A DNA stretch of 64,000 nucleotides. Source: an uncultured Eubacteriales bacterium (GTDB lineage: Bacteria; Bacillota; Clostridia; Peptostreptococcales; Anaerovoracaceae). The DNA lies in the NCBI GenBank assembly GCA_902786355.1, contig CADABZ010000010.1:1-64000 (forward strand), read 5' to 3'. The position numbers and the translations under genes were made by a program. Shown here in pieces: positions 45,097 to 54,000 of the stretch (position 1 is its first letter; each line of letters opens with the position of its first letter). The notes under the pieces are model-generated. The model was not told where the DNA came from. It made no database searches and worked only from the letters and a program-made list of their open reading frames with translations.

Positions 45097-45133
45097 GCTC
45101 CCTGCATTGTATTAGCAGCACAATGCAGGGAGC
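45097..45133. promoter_or_regulatory. 14-bp perfect inverted repeat between the reductase and pucR-like genes
   Basis: GCTCCCTGCATTGT (45097-45110) and ACAATGCAGGGAGC (45120-45133) flank a 9-bp spacer. It lies about 60 nt before the regulator start and may be its operator; neither side has a U-tract of terminator quality. Confidence 0.6.
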
Positions 45134-45195
45134 AGACGGCTTGTTATATAATGTAGTATAGTAATTAAAAAAATATATTAGGAAGAGCGTATTAT

Positions 45196-46749
45196 ATGAA
45201 TTGTGTAAATGAAATTTTGCTTCATACCAGTGGTTTTTCCCCTATCGTTTTGACAGGAGATGTTAATAACTACCAATATAGTACTGTGCAAAAAATACAA
45301 AGCAATACAAAGTTCGAACCAAATGTCCTTTATTATGGCATGGAATCTCAAGTCCAGACAACGCTTCAGTATCTGAGCAACACTGTACTGGTTCTTATTC
45401 GCGACATTGATCATTTTTACATCCCTGATGATTCGAATAATTGCATCATTGAATATCCGAAAGAGACATCATTTGACCAGCTTGAACTCGCAGTTATCGG
45501 AACCGTTCCGAGTACAGGGAATATGCTTCTTAACGATTCTTTCCAGTTGTTTCATTCTGTCCTTTATAAAAGCAATTTGTCTGAGATCCTTAATGATGCA
45601 GCACAGCTGATCCATAATCCTCTGATCGTCATCGACATCAGTTACAATATTATCGCTTACTCCACATGTTTCGATGTCAATGACGAGCAATGGCGCAAAA
45701 ACATTGAGCGTGGTTATTGCTCGTTCGAATATATTGCAGGCTTTAACGAAATTGAGGGAGTTCGTAATGCACCTGACTCAGATGAGCCCTTCAAGATTCA
45801 TTGCAATACCAGTCCGCTCCGCAGATGTTTATCCAAACTTTATTTTAACGGAAAGCACCTTGGATATTTGATTGCAATCGAAGCACTGTATTCCTTTGAA
45901 AGCATGAACCTTCAGCTTTATCGCCTGATCAGCAGATCTGTTGCAAAGGAACTGGAAACAGCCAACCGGATCAATCGCAGCAACGCACAAAGTATATTTG
46001 ATGGTATTCTCATTGATTTACTGGAGAAGAAAATCATCTCACCTGAACACCTGCGTGCAAGGCTGGCACAGACAAACACAACTATCTTCTCTTCATATCA
46101 GGTTATGGTATTCAATATCATGTCATATACAAACTATGACTATAACAGTGAGTTCCTCCGGTCTCATATTATGAGTATGTTCCCGTTCTCCAGAATAGCA
46201 AGTTACAAGGGGGACGTGATCGTAGTTGTAGACACTTCAATGACAAGAGAGCCCATCAGAGAGATTCTGGAGCGAAACAAAAGCGTTCTGAGCGACTTTT
46301 CCATACATATCGGGATCAGTGATGAAGGTCATTCATTTTATGACATTTTGAAATACTACAATCAGTGTCTGTCTGCGTTGCATATCTCTGCCAAATTAGA
46401 TCCGAAGCAATGCTATGCGTTCTACAATCAATACAAATTCTACATTGCAATGCTGGACAATGACATTACATCGCACCCAGAGGATTACTACAGCAAAGAA
46501 TTCCTGTTATTGCTCAAGTATGATTCAGAAAACAGCACACAATATGTAGAAACATTGAAAAGCTATATTTGTCACCATTACAAACCCGACGGCGTTGCTG
46601 AAGATCTGTTTATCCATAGAAATACAGCTTCATACCGTATCAATCGAATCAAAGATATCTTTGACTTCGATATTAAAGATTCTGAGTTCACTTTTAATTA
46701 TCTGTACTCTTACAAGCTATACAGAATGATTCAGCTTGGACTGTTTTGA
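45196..46749 (+). CDS. PucR/CdaR-type transcriptional regulator
   Basis: The 517-residue protein has an N-terminal PucR-like ligand domain, a GAF-like middle (about 130-250, VIDISYNIIAYST) and a GGDEF-related CdaR region. The C-terminal PucR helix-turn-helix is YKPDGVAEDLFIHRNTASYR (about 455-475), followed by INRIKDIF. Such proteins activate catabolic genes in response to a ligand. It is divergent from the enoate-reductase-like gene and probably controls it. AGGAAGAG precedes ATG 45196. Confidence 0.8.
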   Translation: MNCVNEILLHTSGFSPIVLTGDVNNYQYSTVQKIQSNTKFEPNVLYYGMESQVQTTLQYLSNTVLVLIRDIDHFYIPDDSNNCIIEYPKETSFDQLELAVIGTVPSTGNMLLNDSFQLFHSVLYKSNLSEILNDAAQLIHNPLIVIDISYNIIAYSTCFDVNDEQWRKNIERGYCSFEYIAGFNEIEGVRNAPDSDEPFKIHCNTSPLRRCLSKLYFNGKHLGYLIAIEALYSFESMNLQLYRLISRSVAKELETANRINRSNAQSIFDGILIDLLEKKIISPEHLRARLAQTNTTIFSSYQVMVFNIMSYTNYDYNSEFLRSHIMSMFPFSRIASYKGDVIVVVDTSMTREPIREILERNKSVLSDFSIHIGISDEGHSFYDILKYYNQCLSALHISAKLDPKQCYAFYNQYKFYIAMLDNDITSHPEDYYSKEFLLLLKYDSENSTQYVETLKSYICHHYKPDGVAEDLFIHRNTASYRINRIKDIFDFDIKDSEFTFNYLYSYKLYRMIQLGLF

Positions 46750-46902
46750 GTTGCCAGTGATCCGCACCTGGCTGTGCAGCAGCATTGCTTCGTAGTTGCT
46801 AGCCAGGAAATCAATCTTCTTAATAAGGTCCCGTGACTTATGCTCGCTGATGATCTCCGGCGTTGTAAGATAATGATTATCGTCACTCTCTCCTACTTCA
46901 TA
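46750..46902 (-). pseudogene. Possible gene fragment at island edge
   Basis: A minus-strand frame without a start reads YEVGESDDNHYLTTPEII, then EHKSRDLIKKIDFLASNYE and AMLLHSQVRITGNS. A neighbouring frame upstream reads MQRMLAYDDAMDKAAGMK before a stop, as if one gene were broken by a frameshift. I do not recognise the family. Confidence 0.35.
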
Positions 46903-47026
46903 CCTGCAGCTTTATCCATTGCGTCATCATAAGCTAGCATCCGCTGCATCGACAGGAATCGCGGTTATGAAAAATGGTCATAATTCCCGGAATAATAGTC
47001 CTCACTTCCGTCAACTCTATATTTTT

Positions 47027-47255
47027 TTGACGACAATTGCGTTCCTTGTTCCGACTATTGAAAGGATCTGTATTCCCCTGTGTTCATCGTTCCGATTTTT
47101 GCCTGTTTTTTCAAATCTCTGAAGCGCTTGATTTCACTACGTTACAGCGGTTTCAGGGTTCAACCGGGCGCACCAGCAAAGCTAATCGCTGAAGCCCTTG
47201 CAATCACTGCGTTACAGGGTTTCAGTTTTTCATTTGACGACACTTTTGGCGACAG
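47027..47255. other. Island junction: tRNA 3'-end fragment, duplicated terminator block and GACGACA repeats
   Basis: TTGACGACAATTGCGTTCCT at 47027 is followed by a hairpin block (CTGAAGCGCTTG..., 47120). Next comes the tRNA-like end GGTTCAACCGGGCGCACCA (47157-47175). Then a near-copy of the sequence behind tRNA-Arg follows: AGCAAAGCTAATCGCTGAAG, terminator hairpin, TTTGACGACA (47233). Over 47164-47242 only a few bases differ from 42479-42556. It looks like an attachment site made by integration at a tRNA gene. Confidence 0.75.
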
Positions 47256-47984
47256 TTAAACCGTAATGACGCTTTCCAGCAGTTTGCGTGTGTAGTCAGA
47301 TGATGGTTCAGAAATGACCTTTGCGGTTTCTCCATTGTCAACAACTATTCCGTCTTTCATTACCATTATCCGGTCGCAGATCATGCTTACAAGCGCCAGA
47401 TCATGCGAAACGAGCACGATGGAAATCCGCTCTTTATCTCTGATCTCCATGAGCAGTTTGATCACCTGGGCCTGTGTCGTCACATCCAGTGCGCTGGTTA
47501 TCTCATCGCACAGCAGCACTCCTGCGTGAGAGAGAAGAGCTCTTGCTATCGACATTCTCTGGCACTGCCCACCTGAAAGGTGACGCGGACGGCGGCCCAG
47601 CAGCCCTTCGGTCAGTCCGACCTCGCCTATCACTCTTAGTATCTCTTCACGGCTCTCATCAGAACCTTCTTTCAGCGATCTTTCCATACTCATTCTCGGA
47701 TCGAAAGACCCATACGCGTCCTGGAATATCATCTGCAGGAATTTCCCTGTCTTTTCAGGACCCTGCCCCGTATATTCTTTCCCCATATGATAAAGCTTGC
47801 CGCTGTCAGGCTTCTCAATGCCGCTGATCACCTTGAGCAGGGTGCTCTTGCCGCTCCCGCTCTCGCCGACTATGCCGAGTATCTCCCCCTGATTCAGCTC
47901 AAAGTCCACATGCTGAAGAGGCCTGACACTGCGGTCACGGTTTACGTATTCTTTATTCAGATCTTTCCCTGACAATATGGTCAT
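47256..47984 (-). CDS. ABC transporter ATP-binding protein (NikE/DppF type)
   Basis: The 242-residue ATPase has Walker A GESGSGKST (36-44), signature LSGGQCQR and Walker B VLLCDEITSALD. It is short for an oligopeptide-type ATPase (about 330) and lacks the C-terminal Cys-containing extension, like NikE and CntF. It overlaps the preceding ATPase gene by 4 nt (ATGA), so the two form the nucleotide-binding pair of the importer. It is the last gene of the operon, next to the island junction. Confidence 0.87.
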   Translation of the reverse strand: MTILSGKDLNKEYVNRDRSVRPLQHVDFELNQGEILGIVGESGSGKSTLLKVISGIEKPDSGKLYHMGKEYTGQGPEKTGKFLQMIFQDAYGSFDPRMSMERSLKEGSDESREEILRVIGEVGLTEGLLGRRPRHLSGGQCQRMSIARALLSHAGVLLCDEITSALDVTTQAQVIKLLMEIRDKERISIVLVSHDLALVSMICDRIMVMKDGIVVDNGETAKVISEPSSDYTRKLLESVITV

Positions 47985-48748
47985 TTTTTCAGTCTCGGAA
48001 CATCCCTTATCAGCTTTCGCGTATACTCATTTTCCGGCGCGTCGAATATTTTCTCTGTATTTCCATATTCGATCAGTCTGCCGTCTTTCATTATCCCTAT
48101 ATTATCAGCCATTCTCCTGGCTATACCAAGATGGTGTGTAACCAGAAGTATTGCCGTACCTCTTGATTCGCGTATTTTCAGGAGCTCATCCACTACCGCT
48201 CCTGCCGTAGTTACATCGAGCGCACTAGTGGCCTCATCGCACAGGAGAAGTCTTGGCTCAAAGAGCATGGCCGCAGCTATCGCTATTCTCTGGTTCATTC
48301 CGCCTGACAATTCAAATGGTCTGTTTCCCAGAACCGCTTTACCCTGCTGAAGGCCTATCTTCTTCAGCAACCCGTCTATCCTGTCCTCATCATACGCCAT
48401 TCCGTGACCCGCCATGGCTTCACGGAACTGTGCGCTCAGCTTTCTTATCGGGTTGAACGACGAGCCCGGATCCTGCGGAATAAGCCCGATTTCCGACCCC
48501 ATCAGTTTCTTCCTTTCCTTCACGGTCAGGGAAGATATTTCTTCATTGCCGAAAAAGATGCTGCCGCCTGTGATCCTGAGCTCACTCATGCCGTGAATGG
48601 CCTTGATCAGCGTAGATTTTCCGCTGCCGCTCTCACCAACGATGCACACTATCTCGCCAGGCGTGATCCCGCAGCTCACATCTTTGACGATATCGTCATC
48701 TCCGTACGATGCGCTGAGTCTGTCTATCTTAAGCAAATACTCACTCAT
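47981..48748 (-). CDS. ABC transporter ATP-binding protein (NikD/DppD type)
   Basis: The 255-residue ATPase shows Walker A GESGSGKST (37-45), Q-loop PQDPGSSFNP, signature LSGGMNQR and Walker B LLLCDEATSALD. Its size fits NikD/CntD rather than DppD. It pairs with the next gene and powers import through the two permeases. Start ATG 48748, 11 nt after the permease stop. Confidence 0.87.
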   Translation of the reverse strand: MSEYLLKIDRLSASYGDDDIVKDVSCGITPGEIVCIVGESGSGKSTLIKAIHGMSELRITGGSIFFGNEEISSLTVKERKKLMGSEIGLIPQDPGSSFNPIRKLSAQFREAMAGHGMAYDEDRIDGLLKKIGLQQGKAVLGNRPFELSGGMNQRIAIAAAMLFEPRLLLCDEATSALDVTTAGAVVDELLKIRESRGTAILLVTHHLGIARRMADNIGIMKDGRLIEYGNTEKIFDAPENEYTRKLIRDVPRLKK

Positions 48749-48758
48749 GGCTGCACCC

Positions 48759-49574
48759 CTATTCCGCGTTGCGGTATTCCATTACCGCGTCGCCAAGATA
48801 GTTGAAGACGACTATCGTAATTACAGTAGCAGCCGCCGGGAACAGGACTGCCCATGGAGCGATCTGTATGTATGCCCTCGCTTCGCTGATCATCGACCCC
48901 CATTCTGCCTGGGGAGCAACTACACCGAGCCCCAGGAAGGAAAGTCCGGAAATGCCGATCATCGTAGTACCGATCTGAGTCAGTGCGTTGATCAGCACCG
49001 GTTCAAGGATATTAGGCATTATATGTGTCATCATAATCTGCAGCCCGCTCTTCCCCTGGAGTCTGGCCGCAGTTATGTAAGGTTCGTTTTTGATAGATAA
49101 AGTGTGGCTTCTCGCCAGTCGCGCAAAAGAAGTCCACATCGTGATCCCAAGCGCGATCATGGCTCCTCCGAGCCCTCCTCCGAGGATACCCGCAACTGCA
49201 ATGGCGACTACCATCTGCGGAAAAGCGAGCATGAGATCGGCTATTCGCATAAGTATGTCATCAACGATACCGCCGTAAAAACCGCACAGCATACCAACGA
49301 CAATGCCTATAAGAAAAGAAACAGCAACAAGGAAGAAGGTCGAAGCTATAGTTGTCCTTGCACCGATAAGGACACGCGAAAATACGCACCGCCCGAGATT
49401 GTCGGTACCGAACAGGTATGCCGCTGACGGCGCCTGTCTGATCAGCTCAGAGTTTGTGGCATACGGGTCATTCGGCGCCAGCACTCCGGAAAATGTTGCG
49501 ATCAGAACAAGTATCGCAGCGAATACCACAGCTATTATTACGCGTTTTCTGAGTTTTGCTTTTTTCTTCTTCAC
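48759..49574 (-). CDS. ABC transporter permease (NikC/DppC type)
   Basis: The 271-residue membrane protein has a basic N-terminus, six predicted helices and the ABC-2 motif region TAARLQGKSGLQIMMTHIMP, the cytoplasmic loop that docks on the ATPase. ATNSELIRQAPSAAYLFGTD is typical of the DppC/NikC family. It forms the channel with the DppB-type permease, whose gene ends 4 nt upstream. Confidence 0.88.
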   Translation of the reverse strand: MKKKKAKLRKRVIIAVVFAAILVLIATFSGVLAPNDPYATNSELIRQAPSAAYLFGTDNLGRCVFSRVLIGARTTIASTFFLVAVSFLIGIVVGMLCGFYGGIVDDILMRIADLMLAFPQMVVAIAVAGILGGGLGGAMIALGITMWTSFARLARSHTLSIKNEPYITAARLQGKSGLQIMMTHIMPNILEPVLINALTQIGTTMIGISGLSFLGLGVVAPQAEWGSMISEARAYIQIAPWAVLFPAAATVITIVVFNYLGDAVMEYRNAE

Positions 49575-49578
49575 TCTT

Positions 49579-50505
49579 TTACACTCTCGGATCCAGCACG
49601 TGATACAGCACGTCGGAAATAAAGTTGATCACTACATATATCGTACCCATTATAAGCACGAATCCCATTATCGTCGGATAGTCCCTGGCGTTAATTGAGT
49701 CCATCACCAGCTTGCCGATGCCGGGCCACCTGAATATCGTCTCGATCACGACACTTCCGCCCATAAGAGTTCCTATCTGAAGGGCGACTATCGTGAATAT
49801 ATGCCCTGAAGCATTATGGAAAACATTATGTATCAGGATGTCCTTTTCTCTGACGCCCCTCGTACGCAGGCCTGTTACATACTCCTGTTCAAGCTGCTCC
49901 ATCGTTTCCGTTCTTATCTGACGGGTGAATCTTCCGGCCATCGGTATGGCCAGTGACAGAGCAGGCAGGCACAGCCCCTGTACACTTCCGCTCGCCACTA
50001 CAGGGAAAAGATTGAGCTGTATGCACAGGAAGTACATGAGCAGAACGGATATGAGGAAATTAGGGAGCGCGTTGCCAATGAAGGACAGCAGCCTGACTAT
50101 GTGATCGAGTATGCTGTTCTTCTTCACAGCCGAGGCTATCCCCAGCGGGACAGAAACGATCAGCGAGATGATAAGACTGGCAAGAGCCAGAATAGTCGTA
50201 TTCTTAAGTCCTGCTGCGAGCTTTGGTGCAACAGGCATGTCATCTTTAAAAGAGACTCCCCAGTCTCCGTGCAGGATGCCGCCGAACCATTCTCCGTAGC
50301 GCACCATAAACGGGCGGAGCAGTCCCATTCTCTCCTGCTCTGCCTGCAGCACTTCCTTGGTAACGGCAACGCCCTGCGAAGAAAGCCTTTTCTCCGCAGG
50401 GTCTCCCGGTGCCAGATACATCAATAAAAATGTAAGGAAGCTCAGAACTATCAGTATCACTATAAGTTCCGCTATTCTTTTAGCTATCTGTTTTTTCATG
50501 CTCAC
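49579..50505 (-). CDS. ABC transporter permease (NikB/DppB type)
   Basis: The 308-residue permease has the DppB pattern: an N-terminal helix (about 12-32) with LMYLAPGDPAEK, several further helices, the EAA-type loop YVTGLRTRGVREKDILIHNV and GSVVIETIFRWPGIGKL. It is the first permease of the importer and follows the binding-protein gene by 40 nt. Confidence 0.88.
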   Translation of the reverse strand: MSMKKQIAKRIAELIVILIVLSFLTFLLMYLAPGDPAEKRLSSQGVAVTKEVLQAEQERMGLLRPFMVRYGEWFGGILHGDWGVSFKDDMPVAPKLAAGLKNTTILALASLIISLIVSVPLGIASAVKKNSILDHIVRLLSFIGNALPNFLISVLLMYFLCIQLNLFPVVASGSVQGLCLPALSLAIPMAGRFTRQIRTETMEQLEQEYVTGLRTRGVREKDILIHNVFHNASGHIFTIVALQIGTLMGGSVVIETIFRWPGIGKLVMDSINARDYPTIMGFVLIMGTIYVVINFISDVLYHVLDPRV

Positions 50506-50545
50506 TGATGTAAGGCTTTACTGCTTCCTTTCTGTCTGATGGTGT

Positions 50546-52072
50546 TTATTTTACTGTATTCGCGTCTATTCCGTAGAAGTCGAACGGGATCTTCTCGGCA
50601 AATCCGCTGACTCCCGGTTTCATTACTGTTGTGTGGTTGAAAAGGCCGACATAACCGAATGCGTTGTCGTCAATCGCGATCTGGATTATCTTGTTGGCGA
50701 GATCAGCTCTCTTGTCAGGATCGACCTCTGTCCTGAGCTGCTGTATCATTTCTTCGCACTCAGCGCTTTCAAATCCGCCTACATTGTAGTATGCGCCATC
50801 TGCAAGCGTGGAATCGATGAAGTACTGCGGGTCACCGCATTTATCGGAGATCATGCAGTACAGAGCGATGTCAAAGTCTGCTGTAGCAATATATGTCGAG
50901 TCAGGATCTTCCTCAACTGTCAGATAAGAATCAATGCCAACTGCCTTAAGCTGCTCCTGCATGAGTACAGCCAGAGTGTCGAGTGAACGTGCTGCATAGT
51001 ACGCAATGTTGACCTTGAGCGGCTGTCCGTCCTTCTCATAAATGCCCTCAGAGTTGAGTGTGTATCCGTCTTCCTCAAGCAGTTTCTTAGCCTTCTCTGT
51101 GTCAACTGCAGGAATGCTGACTTTGCTGTATGCCGTACTGTCAGGGTACGGTGAGTTAGCTGCGCTGACTGTTCCCTTGAGATAGTCTGCGATTGCTTCC
51201 TTGTCCACTGTCAGGTTGATCGCCTCTCTTACGGCATCATCGAGTCTGTTCTCATTGAGGATGTAGTACTGAAGCCTTGTACCGGCAACGGATTCAACAT
51301 GATATTTGTCAGGGTCCTTCTCGTATACTTCGAGAGCTCCGGAGGATACGCTGTTGTAGCAGTCGATCTCACCACTCTGCATAGCCATGAGCTTAGGATC
51401 ATCTTCCTGCATGTAGTAGAAGACCGCTCCGTCCAGTTTGACATCTCCACCCCAGTATTTATCATTGCGGGCCACCGTTACATCGCCTTCAGGGTTGAAC
51501 TCTGTGATGACGAACGGACCTGTGCAGATGGGATCTTTGTCAAAATCTGTAGTCGCGTCGAGGTCGATCATTCCGCATTCCGGGCTGGCAAGGTCGTTCT
51601 TGAGCATCGGATATACATCTTTGCCTGTATTTACCACGATCTTATTGTCTCCGTCTGCCTTCCAGTCAAAGTCGCCCATGTAAGCAAATCTTTCGTTAAC
51701 TTTTGCAAGCCTCTGGATATTCTTGATTACCATGTCCGGCGTGAGCGGATCTCCATTTGAGAAGCAAACACCGTCTTTAAGTGTGATCGTCCATGTAGTC
51801 CCGTCCGCTACAGCGTCCTCTGCCAGACAGTCTACCGCAACGGCGTTCTCATCGAACTTGAACAGTGCTTCAGAGAGTCCGTAGATCGATGTATACCATC
51901 CATAATACTCTTTATGCACATCAAGGCTAGGATAAGCGAAAGATGCGGCTGTTCTCAGGATGTTGTCTCCCGAGCCGCTCCCGTCTGCCGATCCGCCGTC
52001 CTTGCTTCCGCATGCCGCCATAGACAGGGTCATGCATATAGCTAAGAAAAGCACTACCAGTTTCTTCTTCAT
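50546..52072 (-). CDS. Solute-binding lipoprotein, family 5 (nickel/peptide type)
   Basis: The 508-residue protein has a lipoprotein signal peptide (lipobox SMAAC) and a family-5 binding domain with YGLSEALFKFDENA, WTITLKDGVCFSNGDPLTPD and TGPFVITEFNPEG. It captures the substrate for the two permeases and two ATPases that follow. Short ATPases and the neighbouring methyltransferases suggest a metal complex or other small ligand rather than a peptide, but no metal ligand can be identified by eye. Confidence 0.85.
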   Translation of the reverse strand: MKKKLVVLFLAICMTLSMAACGSKDGGSADGSGSGDNILRTAASFAYPSLDVHKEYYGWYTSIYGLSEALFKFDENAVAVDCLAEDAVADGTTWTITLKDGVCFSNGDPLTPDMVIKNIQRLAKVNERFAYMGDFDWKADGDNKIVVNTGKDVYPMLKNDLASPECGMIDLDATTDFDKDPICTGPFVITEFNPEGDVTVARNDKYWGGDVKLDGAVFYYMQEDDPKLMAMQSGEIDCYNSVSSGALEVYEKDPDKYHVESVAGTRLQYYILNENRLDDAVREAINLTVDKEAIADYLKGTVSAANSPYPDSTAYSKVSIPAVDTEKAKKLLEEDGYTLNSEGIYEKDGQPLKVNIAYYAARSLDTLAVLMQEQLKAVGIDSYLTVEEDPDSTYIATADFDIALYCMISDKCGDPQYFIDSTLADGAYYNVGGFESAECEEMIQQLRTEVDPDKRADLANKIIQIAIDDNAFGYVGLFNHTTVMKPGVSGFAEKIPFDFYGIDANTVK

Positions 52073-52135
52073 TTTGATTGACCTCCAATGATAGTTGTTT
52101 ATTATCAGCCGGAAAGCCTTCCGGTTAATACGACG

Positions 52136-52891
52136 TTACTTGACCGCTCTGATACAGAACATCCTGTCCGGCATGTAAAACTCATCTTTTACCGCATACA
52201 GCCGGTCGCCAGCTGCTCTGTCGGCCTCCACTTCGCGGAAGCCTATGTCATTAAGTATCTGAATGTCCCACTGCGGTCTGTCGAGGGTGCTGACTGACAG
52301 CATGTGATATATGTCGTGGCACTCTTCAACCAGAGCGTCATCCACCTTCTCATGCGCCAGATTCTCCTTCTGGTCATATTTGTGGAACCCTTTGGCGTAC
52401 TCAGCATCATAGTTCAGGAGTACGCCTCCGGGTTTCAGCACACGGTGCCATTCTCTATATGCTTCACCAGGGAGAGGGAGCGTCCAGGTGAGGTTGCGTG
52501 AAATGACAGCGTCAAAGAATCCATCAGGAAAATCCGGATGCTCGGCATCCATAACATAGAATTCAGCTGTTGATGCGTGATGTCTTCCGCAAAGCTGCTT
52601 TGCCTGCGAAATCATATCAGGCGTCAGGTCGATGCCTGTCACCCTGTATCCGCAAGGTGCCAGCACCATCTCGAAGAAGCCTGCACCACAGCCAACATCA
52701 AGTATTCTGAGGCCATCTCCTTCAGGCAGTCTTTCCGTAAGCTCACGTCTCCACAAATCCGCCTTGTAACTGTGAGCTTCATCATGCTTATGTGCAGAAA
52801 AAGAGCCGGCCCTCTTCGACCAGTACGAAGTTACTGCAGTCTTGATGTTTCCGGATTCACTTTCAAATGGAATACTGGACAATACACTCAT
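52136..52891 (-). CDS. Class I SAM-dependent methyltransferase (copy 1)
   Basis: The 251-residue protein has the SAM loop LDVGCGAGFFE (64-74), acidic GIDLTPDM after strand 2, and SRNLTWTLPLPGEAYREWHR, a segment also found in the second methyltransferase (54001). Near the end VSTLDRPQWD recurs in both as well. It is the first gene of the importer operon, 63 nt ahead of the binding-protein gene, and divergent from the deacylase. It probably modifies the transported compound or its carrier; the acceptor is unknown. Confidence 0.82.
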   Translation of the reverse strand: MSVLSSIPFESESGNIKTAVTSYWSKRAGSFSAHKHDEAHSYKADLWRRELTERLPEGDGLRILDVGCGAGFFEMVLAPCGYRVTGIDLTPDMISQAKQLCGRHHASTAEFYVMDAEHPDFPDGFFDAVISRNLTWTLPLPGEAYREWHRVLKPGGVLLNYDAEYAKGFHKYDQKENLAHEKVDDALVEECHDIYHMLSVSTLDRPQWDIQILNDIGFREVEADRAAGDRLYAVKDEFYMPDRMFCIRAVK

Positions 52892-52956
52892 GATTTATCC
52901 TTCCTGAAATCATTTCATTACATTAATAGATTAAGACCGTTAAAAGTCTCTAACAA

Positions 52957-53022
52957 GCCGGGTGGGGGGATATCTGCGGGATTTTTTTCACAAAAAATCC
53001 GCTGCATATCCCCCTCCGGGGC
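52957..53022. promoter_or_regulatory. Long inverted repeat in the divergent importer/deacylase promoter region
   Basis: GGGGGATAT and ATATCCCCC enclose GCGGGATTTTTTT and AAAAAATCCGC, with a loop of about 4 nt, and GCCGGGT/CCGGGGC outside. It is about 66 bp in all. It could be a large operator or a transcript hairpin for either direction. Confidence 0.6.
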
Positions 53023-53057
53023 TTATGATCAACCACTGTCTTTGCTATTTTTTAAAT

Positions 53058-53996
53058 ATGAGTATCAGAAAAATCGCAGGACACGATCTTGCTCCGGGCA
53101 GGATCATAAAAGATCATATTCACGTTGACGGGACTGAGATCCATGTCCCTCATGTCATCATTTCGGGTGCGGCGGACGGCCCTGTTTTGCTTGTTACGGC
53201 AGGCATTCACAATGCAGAATATGTCGGCATCCAGGCCGCTATTGAATTGTCTTCTGAAATAGATCCGGAATATCTTGCCGGAACTCTGATCATAGTTCCG
53301 CTCGCTAATACGTCCGGCTTTGAGAACAGGACCATGAGCATGGTGTACGAAGACGGCAAGAACCTGAACCGTGTATTCCCGGGTGATGAAAACGGGACAG
53401 CCTCAGACCGGCTGGCGCATCTGATTTTCAATACCTTTATCAGACATGCAGATGCATTTATCGATCTTCACAGCGGGGATGGTTATGAGGAGCTTTTTCC
53501 GTATGTATATTTCTTAGGTGATACCGCATGCGAAGAGAAATCTGCAGCAATGGCGTCTTGTGTCAATACTGAGTTTGTCGTCAGATCACGCTGCAGGACA
53601 GGCGGCGCATATAATATGGCATCCGTCAACGGTATTCCGAGTGTTCTGATCGAGCGCGGACAGCTTTCACAGTATCCACGTGAGGAAATCGATGCCGACA
53701 AGGCTGATGTGATCAATATAATGAAATATCTGGGGATGCTGAAAGGCGTCCACACGGCATATACCAAGACACCCCTTTTTGAACGTGAACTATTCTCCCC
53801 TGCTACAGGATGCTGGTATCCTGAGTATCATGCAGGTGATACATTCTTCAGCGGAGAGCTGCTTGGAACTATACGGGATTATTTTGGCAATACAATTCAC
53901 GAAATTAAGGCGGAAGAAACCGGGATAATCATCCATCAGTGCGCTTCACTGAATATTCTGAAAAACGGTCCGATGATCTCATATGGGGTTTTTTAA
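53058..53996 (+). CDS. Succinylglutamate desuccinylase/aspartoacylase-family zinc deacylase
   Basis: The 312-residue M14-like enzyme has zinc ligands His51 and Glu54 (GIHNAEYVG) and His138 (DLHSGDGYEE), substrate-arginine region NLNRVFPGD and a C-terminal beta domain with EETGIIIHQ. The family removes acyl groups from N-acyl amino acids or similar amides. Start ATG 53058 is chosen because homology begins with MSIRKIAGHDLAPG; no ribosome site precedes it, so the mRNA may be leaderless. It sits between the importer operon and the second methyltransferase, suggesting it processes the imported compound. Confidence 0.82.
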   Translation: MSIRKIAGHDLAPGRIIKDHIHVDGTEIHVPHVIISGAADGPVLLVTAGIHNAEYVGIQAAIELSSEIDPEYLAGTLIIVPLANTSGFENRTMSMVYEDGKNLNRVFPGDENGTASDRLAHLIFNTFIRHADAFIDLHSGDGYEELFPYVYFLGDTACEEKSAAMASCVNTEFVVRSRCRTGGAYNMASVNGIPSVLIERGQLSQYPREEIDADKADVINIMKYLGMLKGVHTAYTKTPLFERELFSPATGCWYPEYHAGDTFFSGELLGTIRDYFGNTIHEIKAEETGIIIHQCASLNILKNGPMISYGVF

Positions 53997-54000
53997 CTAG

